In this document: one piece after another, positions 57,201 through 64,000 of the stretch
Layout of the letters: each line of letters begins with the position of its first letter
Numbering within the stretch: the stretch's first letter is position 1
Assembly (NCBI GenBank): GCA_001600035.1
Contig: BCIT01000009.1
Span: 62,001 to 126,000 of the forward strand
DNA from: Holtermanniella nyarrowii
Taxonomy: Eukaryota; Basidiomycota; Tremellomycetes; Holtermanniales
Direction: 5' to 3'
DNA length: 64,000 nt
Notes under the pieces: generated by a model
Database searches by the model: none
Seen by the model: only the letters and a program-made list of their open reading frames with translations
Told to the model about the DNA's origin: nothing
Position numbers and translations under genes: made by a program

Positions 57201-58298
57201 TGTGGGCCGACGGTGTAGATCTTGATATCTTCGGCTGTTTGGGCATTAGTGTGATTCAAGTGAAGCTGAGGACGAACCATTGTCCACGTTGATGAACTCT
57301 TCGTAGATGAACGAGCCGTATGTACGGGGATGCACGAGCCCGGGGTCATGCTCGCTAGACTTGTTGCCAACCTTGACGTCAGCTGCGTTCAATATACCAA
57401 CGTACCTTGCGGAAGAGTCTCCTCCCTCCGCCACCGCGATAGTAGATAAAGACGTTATGATCCTCTCCATCGACAGGCTTCTCCACAAATGGCTTCTCAA
57501 TCCAAACATCTCCCACAAGAATGGCATCTCCATCCTCTCTCAACACCACCTCCTTAGCCCTCGGCACGACCCTTCCGTCCCATTTACCTGCCCACCTCTC
57601 AGGAACTACGACGTCCTTGGCCTCGGGCTCACCCTCAGCTTTCGGTCCCGGCAGAACGAGCCCGAGGTCCCTACGGACTCGTTCACGCAGCATCTTGCCA
57701 ACTTTCGGTCCACCGTCGCGCGAAACTTCGGCGCGTTTAGGCGTTGGCACACCAATGTGGTCTAGGATCGCTAGGACAAGACGACGGTCCCAGAGGAGGG
57801 ATTGCATTGCGAGACTGTTGATTGAAATTGGAGGTGGACGGTCTGGGAGTTGGGTGTAGGCTAGCGCTTTTGGGAGTGGGAAATCTGTAGAGAAAAATGA
57901 GATTAGGACGTCTACGGGTGGCCAGTGTGTGATGTCTATTCATCAGCCTCGCATCCCTCGCATCTACCGCCGGATTCACCCTCTTCAAGGATCACGACAT
58001 CACCAAATAACTTGACTTCCACACCACCTTTTTCAATCTCCACCAAGCGCGTCAAGATCTCACGCATGGCTTTGCTACGAGCTTTGACGTCCATAGCGCA
58101 GACGCCTAAGACGACGGGCTTGGATTCCTTATCGGATAGAGGAGACGAGGCCTGTGCCATGTTGGCTGAGGATGGTGCAGTGCGGGAGAGGGATGTAGGA
58201 GGTGTCGAGTGTGATGATTGACGAGAGGGTGTCTTGGGATGCGGTGGTGTTGGTGGTGGACCCATTGCGCCTTTGATTGGCGAAGTGGGGTGTGACAT
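54235..58298 (-). CDS. VIP1: inositol hexakisphosphate / diphosphoinositol kinase
   Basis: Vip1/PPIP5K makes 1-position inositol pyrophosphates, signals for phosphate status and growth form. The N-terminal kinase domain reads [116 protein letters not shown] and [21 protein letters not shown] histidine-acid-phosphatase-like domain follows: [20 protein letters not shown] (relatives RHADRTPKQK), [27 protein letters not shown], and [18 protein letters not shown] charged Lys/Glu-rich insertion interrupts the phosphatase part. It ends [20 protein letters not shown] plus THASDGPW. More than ten short introns are needed; total about 1,100 residues. It is divergent from the CM1 gene. Confidence 0.88.
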
Positions 58299-58729
58299 GG
58301 TGACGCTGATTTTTTTACACGGGCTTGTTAGAAAGGGGCGAGTCTCAAGATCATAAAAGGGGCTTCAGTAGCCTTATACTACTGCTGTACTTTCAGTGAT
58401 CCACGAACCTGTCTTTGGTTTGGTCGCTGATTCCGACTTTTGATAGGATGGATCAACGTGCGTCGATCATTCCTTCGCTTATACAATGTCCGCGATCTTT
58501 AAGCTAGCGAGACGTCCGCGAACATTGCTAGGCGCATCAACAAACAGACACAAACAAACCAAACAACCGACGTTGCGACGGAAAGCGAGCGGCAAAAGAG
58601 AATAGCAAGGCAACAGGATAGAAAGGGATAGCTATAATCGACGCTGAGAGATCCTATGAGCTATCAATCGTAATCCTTACAACATTCCGCAAACCTCGTG
58701 TCGAACCAACATCTACTTCTCTCAAAGCC
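58299..58729. promoter_or_regulatory. shared promoter region VIP1/CM1 gene
   Basis: A 431 bp divergent spacer. An A-rich stretch lies at 58540-58565. No clear TATA box was seen. Confidence 0.4.
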
Positions 58730-61700
58730 ATGGCGCCTCTTTCTTCCTTGACAAATGTCTTGGATACCTCGACAGCGTCAACGCTTCATCCTCATGGCAA
58801 GACGCTGCCTGACATATCGCTGGGTAGTGTTGAGTCGAGTTTCAGGAGTGAAGATGAGGAAGCAAGAGCGCAAGCTCAAAGCGACAGGCCCGGTGCTATT
58901 CGTCGTACGTTCACCCCTGGTGCACAAGCTGATGACACAGCTACACCACTGTCGTCCAATTCATCAAATAGCATATCCATCGCCACTCCTTCTCCACCCC
59001 GTCAGACAGCCTCGGCTTTGTCGAACTTGACAGCGCCGAGACGATCACGCGTCATGCGCCATGCGTCTTCTGAGCCCGACGACGAGATGATGATGCGAGC
59101 ACCAAATTCGGATGACGATGAGGATCTACTCAGTATCAACATGGGCTCTTTACGTTCTCAAGGCCCTAGCAAGCGGAGTGGGCGGCACAGCGTTGCTGCT
59201 GGCGCGTCAACTGCAGCTGCATCCAGCGCAACGAACCTAACGCTCAAAGAACAAGAAAAAGTACGGTCTTTGTTATGGCAATATAGCTGACGACAGCTTC
59301 TCGATTTAACAAAGAAACAAAACTTCAGTCTTCAAATGGAGAACCATTTCTTGAAAGAGCGCCTGAGCAACATGGCACCTGAACACATGCACGCTGCCCT
59401 CGCCGAGAATGCGGCGTTGAAAGCGCAGTTGACAGAACTTGCGCGAGAGCTGAAGAGGCACAAGAAGCTTGTTCAGGAACAGCACGCGGCTATGCAGATG
59501 CAAGCGCAGGCTGGAGGGAGGTATACAGATGATGAAGTTGCGCGGCTGAAGCGTGAACTGGAGCGCAAAGGCGATACAAGTCAGGTAAGTTGACGTGACG
59601 GATGATAAGCTGATGTGGAAGATTCAGCAGGATTTGCAGAACCAGCTTGAAGATGCCGAGGCTTCGGAGGCTATCTACCGGAATCGATCCGAGGCGCTTG
59701 AGGATGAGTTGGAGAATGCCAAAGTGACCATGGAGGATCAAAATGAGGAATTGGAGAGAATTAGGGATCTGGCTGATCGTGCGCAAGAGGAGCTGGAGAG
59801 GTTTAGGGCAGAGATGGGTGGTGGTGAGAGCGAGAAGCGGCAACTTGAGGAGCTTGAACAGGTATGGGTCTCTTTGAAGGCTGTGCGAGAGGCTGATTGA
59901 AAGGACAACGCGAGTCTGCTAGCTGAGATTGAGGCGCACAAGAAAGGCATCACAACTCGTGATCTCGAAAGCGAGGATCTCAGACGTCAAGTCGAGCGTC
60001 TCCGAACTCGTCTTGGCGAGATTGAAGATAGTCATGAGATCTCCAAAGCCGCCGCTACGCATACCGATGTTGACGAGTTGGAAGAGACGATCAATACCCT
60101 CAGAGATCGATTAGCTGCGGCGCAGATTGATTTAGATAATCGGGACAAGGAGGTCGATGAGTTGAATGAGGAGATGGATGCGAGGGTCAGGGGTCATGAA
60201 AAGGAGATTGCGCAGGTTGAGGCAGAGTGGAGAGAGGAGGTTGTTGATGCTCGAGGGCAGCTTGAGGAACTCAAGGATGTGAGTTGCGTTGCGAACAGCG
60301 ATATGCTGACGTGCAGATCATGCTGGATCGTGATCAGGAGCTGAAGGAACTTCGGGATTTGATTGAGGAGCGCGAAGATGAGCTTGCTGCTGCGCAGGAA
60401 CAAATCACGGAGCTGCAGACAATGCAGCAAATCACGGCTGATCGACTTGAAGACACTTTGCGCGATATTGAGCAGGATAACGTTGATAAAGATGGAGATC
60501 TGGTGGCTGCTAATCGGGAAATTGAGACTGTAAGTCTTTTCTAGGTTGGAGCTGTGACGGGCTGACGGAGCGAAGCTTGGTCAGAGGGTGTATGAGCTTG
60601 AAGAGCTCGTCGAGGATTTGCGAGGCAAAGAGCAGGAGCTGAATGCCGAGCTCGAGGCTGCTGATCAGGCTTTTGATGATTTGCGTGGCAATCACTCGCA
60701 GCTCGTTGAAGCACTCAAAGCCGTGAGTCGCTCCTTTGATGTAGAGCCAGCTGATGGTAGAAACTTGCAACCCACAAGACCGAGGTTCTGGAATTGCGAG
60801 AAGCGTATGATCTTGCGAGGCAAGAACTTGATCGTCATCGACGGGAAGTCGATGAGCTCGCGAAACAGATTGCAGAGCATGAAGCCAGGCATCGGAAGGA
60901 TGCTGAGGCGCACCGTAGGCTTGTGGCTGATCGCGAGGCGGTATGTCTATCTCGGCGCAATTAAAGAGCTGACAGCAGGTCAATGCTCGTCTGCAGACCG
61001 AGCTCGAAGCCGCACGAGACCGCGTTCTAACCCGTGACCGCGATCTCGACTCCGTCCAATCAGCCCTTCGGTCACTTGAGAATGAACGTCGAATGATAGG
61101 CGACGAGCACACGAGTGATCGCTTCTCTCTTGAACTCGAGATTGATCGACTCAAGCGTGATCTCTCGCGGTGTGAAGATGATCTGGAGGCTGCGAGGGAT
61201 GATCTTTCTCGGCGGGAGGAGACGGGTCGGCAGCAGGAGCTTGAGATGGCTGATCTTGTGAGTCTTGCGCTGGACGGGAGGTGTAGCTGACGAGCAAAGC
61301 TTGCGAAGCAGAAGGAGGTTGAGCATTCTTTGTCTACTGAGCGTCAAAACCGTCTCAACATTTCTGAGAAGCTAGATCAGGCGCAAAAGGTGAGTTGGCG
61401 ATATGGGAGGGTAGCTGACAAAAGATTGCCAAGCGAGCTGAACGTGATGCTGATGCTTTGCGGGATCGCGTCGAGGAGCTCGAGCCACTGTTGACTGAGA
61501 CGCAGAGCGAGCGTCTGCAGCTGCAGAAGCAAGGCGAGCAGCAACATCGCGAGCGTACAGAGCTTCTGCTACGCGTCTTCAAGGATGTCAACAGCTTCTT
61601 GGGCGCAGAGGTATGTCTCGATCGGGAGTCGAGCTGACGTCAGGACCACACGACACCAGCCAACTTTGGCGTCTTTCGTGATACTCTTGTGCAGCGTTTG

Positions 61701-62435
61701 CGGATCATGAACAAGGTCCGCACAGACTTTGAGAAGCGCGTGAAAGAGACCGAGGCGTCAGTCGAGCACCGCATGAAGTGAGTCTCTTTGAAAGGAGGTG
61801 ATGGCTGACAGCAGCGCTCTCAAGAGGCAGCTGGAGCAGAAGTGGAGATCTCTGGACGCCTTTGAAGCTTCCGTCAAGAAGCTCGAGGTTACGCGGATCA
61901 GCTGGCGCAGCAAATACAGCGTCAAGGAGGGAGAGCTCGACAGTGCCAAAGTGAGTTGTGGAGGAGCTTGAACCGAATGTGCTGACAACAGTCGCGAATT
62001 GCCGAGCTCAACTCGCAACTGAGCACTCTGAAAGCTGGCAGCAGTGTTGGCGACAGCTCGCAGATCCGATCATTGACTGAGCGAACTTCCGCAGCTGAGA
62101 AGAGGCACGCTCTCGCCGTCAACCAGCTCGCACAGTTTGAAGCCAAGATGGCCGATTGGCAGAGTCGGAATGGTCAAGCCGAGCACAAGTGGGAAGCGCG
62201 AGTTAAGGAGTATGAGAACAGGCTCCGTATTGCCAGTGAGAAGATCAAGACGGAGAAGCAAGGTGGCAAGGAGCGTGCTGCGCAGCTGGAGTCACAAGTC
62301 CGGTCAGTTGATCACTTTGTCTGTGTGTAAGCTGACGTGTGCAGCGAGCTCGAGCATCAAGTAGAATTGGCGAAGAAACGGAACCAGCGCGCAGAAGATG
62401 TTGTCGCTCGCACAGCGCATCTATACGAATCATGA
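58730..62435 (+). CDS. CM1-domain coiled-coil protein (Pcp1/Mto1-like)
   Basis: CM1 proteins recruit the gamma-tubulin complex to spindle pole bodies or other microtubule nucleation sites. After a Ser-rich disordered N-terminus (MAPLSSLTNVLDTSTASTLH) the CM1 motif reads LTLKEQEK joined by an intron to LLDLTKKQNFSLQMENHFLK and ERLSNMAPEHMHAALAENAA. The rest is almost all heptad-rich coiled coil (LEDELENAKVTMEDQNEELE, IEEREDELAAAQEQITELQT) broken by about ten short introns. It ends ELEHQVELAKKRNQRAEDVV and then ARTAHLYES. A late segment (RISWRSKYSVKEGELDSAKS) recalls the Mto1/ApsB group. Which of the two CM1 types it is cannot be decided from the sequence alone. Confidence 0.75.
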
Positions 62436-62568
62436 GCATGCATCATCAATTTACGACTTTCTGCATTAACAACCCCTTTTTGTACTGACCTAGGTCCAGA
62501 ACGTTCCGGGGCACCCCCTAAAGGACCGCTGATCGGCCGACCTTCGAAGTTCCATCTCACAACCTACA

Positions 62569-63407
62569 ATGACTGCCCAATGGACCGAAGAGCGCTCAGC
62601 GGCCAAGCGTATGATCCCTCGGGTCAAGGCTGAGGGTCCTCCTCGATTTAACACTGCTTACATGCCGCCAGCGGCCGAGTGGGATCCATCCGGAGGCAAG
62701 GATGTCAACATTACTGTGAGTCGTCTGAGCTCGGGATCGAGACGGGTTGAGCTAAGGTGATGTAGGTGTATGGACCCAAAGCAGAGCACGTCACCAAGAT
62801 GGTCCTCAAGCCGTCTACAAAATGGTATACTGTCAAGGAGAATTGGGCTCGTGCGCGTAGGATCGATGAACCTGATGACTTCAAGTGAGTTGACAGGTTT
62901 GACGGCACTGGAGCTGATGCCAAGATTCTCGCATAACGGAAGGCGCCTCCCTGGACCTCCCATGAACCAGCAGCAAGCTCGACAGGTGCGTTGAGATGTC
63001 TGTGCACGGTCATTGTCAAGATGGAGCTGATGTCATTCTTTTCTACTTTCGCATCACCTTTCATTGCTATACCTTGCTCGAACACTGCACTTCACATCCT
63101 CACGACGCAACTGCCACCTCCCCCACGACTGCCATCACCTATCGATTCGATGACCTCGCTTGTTATTACCCCTATCTTCGATTTCGTACACATTCGTCAT
63201 CATACTCCTGTGTTCCGTATCGACTCCTCACGGCCATTGACTGTCTTCTCGTCATTGCAGATGGAGAACGATACTGTTTATGCTCTCCACATTGAGGATG
63301 GCGACTCGATCCATGTTTACGTCGAGCGTGCGTCATGACCCCTTTTCCAGCTACCTTGCTGACATGATACAGAACTGAGGAAAGAGAAGGAGGGCTACGC
63401 CTTCTGA
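62569..63407 (+). CDS. SUMO/ubiquitin-fold protein
   Basis: Five exons give about 137 residues. The start is MTAQWTEERSAAKRMIPRVK, followed by a beta-grasp-like domain: DVNITVYGPKAEHVTKMVLK, STKWYTVKENWARARRI, FKFSHNGRRLPGPPM, MENDTVYALHIEDGDSIHVY and VEQLRKEKEGYAF. The order of strands and the loop IEDGDSIHVYVEQ match SUMO and Rad60 SUMO-like domains (where it reads MEDGDVIEVYQEQ). No C-terminal Gly-Gly is present, so it should not be conjugated to other proteins; it may act as a SUMO mimic. The third intron (about 62985-63260) is long for this window. It lies on the same strand, 133 bp after the CM1 gene. Confidence 0.7.
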
Positions 63408-63552
63408 TACCCCCGGCAGCTAGTCGTCAAGCAGTAACCCCATTGTGAATAGCCTTGTTGCATGCGTGCTTCATGGAACTCAACCGACTAGCCCGAGGTT
63501 ATCGGATTTCATCGCATGGGTCGCGGTTGAGTCTCGGACGAGATGTCCCCAC

Positions 63553-63953
63553 ATGTCACTCGAAAAGTTTCACGAAACGTACCACTCACAGAGACTGCCG
63601 CAGGAACGAACTGACCCTGAAGAGAAAGATCTGCAAGGGTTGACTGCGGAATCAGATCCGCGATACATTTTGAGGTTCGTGGCGTTTGCTTTCTTGTTCG
63701 TGTGCGCTTCGACGGGTGGTTCTACTGACGGCCGCGTGGTACTAAACGTGCAGGTCAATTCGACACAGCTGTGATTCAGTATGATCGCTGTGGAGTCGAG
63801 GGGCTGATCGCGTTCGGCAGGAGGCTTATCACCGATGAAACAAACGGTGATCGATTCCCTGGCCCCTCCACCCAGGGCACAACCCCTATCGGACTCCATG
63901 CGGAGCGAATCCCTGAGAATGTCAGGAGCTCATCACTGACATCGAGCGCCTGA
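63553..63953 (+). CDS. hypothetical gene at the window edge, model uncertain
   Basis: A frame from MSLEKFHETYHSQRLPQERT runs to SDPRYILR, where GTTCGT begins a plausible intron ending ACTAAACGTGCAG. The next open stretch reads QFDTAVIQYDRCGVEGLIAF, LITDETNGDRFPGPSTQGTT and ends SSLTSSA at 63951-63953. The phases of donor and acceptor do not match, so the splice sites are wrong or the gene is damaged. No family is recognised. Confidence 0.3.
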
Positions 63954-64000
63954 TGAAACCCTCGTGCCTCGCACCGGGAATCTGCCGAGCTTTTACTATT

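Noticed and set aside
1-64000. LTR elements, Polintons, DNA transposons, LINEs and CRISPR arrays
   Set aside because: No reverse transcriptase, integrase, transposase or capsid-like frames, no long terminal repeats and no regularly spaced repeats were recognised.

Overview
This window looks like nuclear DNA of a basidiomycete fungus with a compact genome. Genes are close together and almost all are split by short introns, mostly 38-70 nt. The introns start GTGAGT/GTAAGT (sometimes GTNNGT), carry a CTGAC-type branch site 5-15 nt before the AG, and join exons that continue known protein families exactly. The gene set (BBC1, CYB2, ACO1, RPB2, CWC25, RER2, ERV1, RML2, MPE1, ARG7, VIP1) is ordinary fungal housekeeping. 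The species is not identified; Pucciniomycotina or Ustilaginomycotina are guesses.

Layout. 0-1.3 kb: a small unknown gene and a related copy with an in-frame stop. 1.3-7.1 kb: SEC28 (epsilon-COP) divergent from BBC1/MTI1 (actin patch SH3 protein). 7.5-15.3 kb: CYB2 (lactate dehydrogenase) with CCAAT/GATA direct repeats upstream, a tiny unknown gene, RPL18, and a kelch membrane protein. 15.9-22.1 kb: mitochondrial aconitase ACO1, followed by a mosaic of broken host gene pieces (antisense aconitase fragments and a split WSS1-type WLM metalloprotease) that bracket one or two unknown genes. 22.6-26.4 kb: a DUF423/TMEM256 membrane protein, an unknown gene and dynactin ARP10. 27.9-29.6 kb: an unusual protein with two RNase III-like domains. 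30.1-37.7 kb: an SDR oxidoreductase, RPB2 and CWC25. 38.2-44.6 kb: two unknowns, an AIM34-like SAP protein, RER2, ERV1 and RML2. 44.9-51.9 kb: a SUZ12/VEFS-like protein, MPE1 and ARG7. 51.9-54.2 kb: small unknowns and a decayed ARG7 copy. 54.2-63.4 kb: VIP1 (inositol pyrophosphate kinase), a CM1-domain spindle pole protein and a SUMO-fold protein. The right end holds an uncertain partial gene.

Many genes are divergent pairs sharing promoters of 170-430 bp (SEC28/BBC1, RPB2/CWC25, AIM34-like/RER2, ERV1/RML2, MPE1/ARG7, VIP1/CM1 gene). RNA-related genes are frequent (RPB2, CWC25, MPE1, the RNase III-like gene), but nothing shows that they act together. No LTR element, DNA transposon, CRISPR array, rRNA or tRNA was recognised.

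The two most unusual items are these. First, the 498-residue RNase III-like protein has one domain with a full metal-binding set, one degenerate domain, and introns at matching places in both. Second, the ACO1/WSS1 mosaic has two junctions that share the six bases CTGAAG, as expected if a circular DNA of about 3.2 kb carrying WSS1 had integrated into an antisense aconitase fragment.
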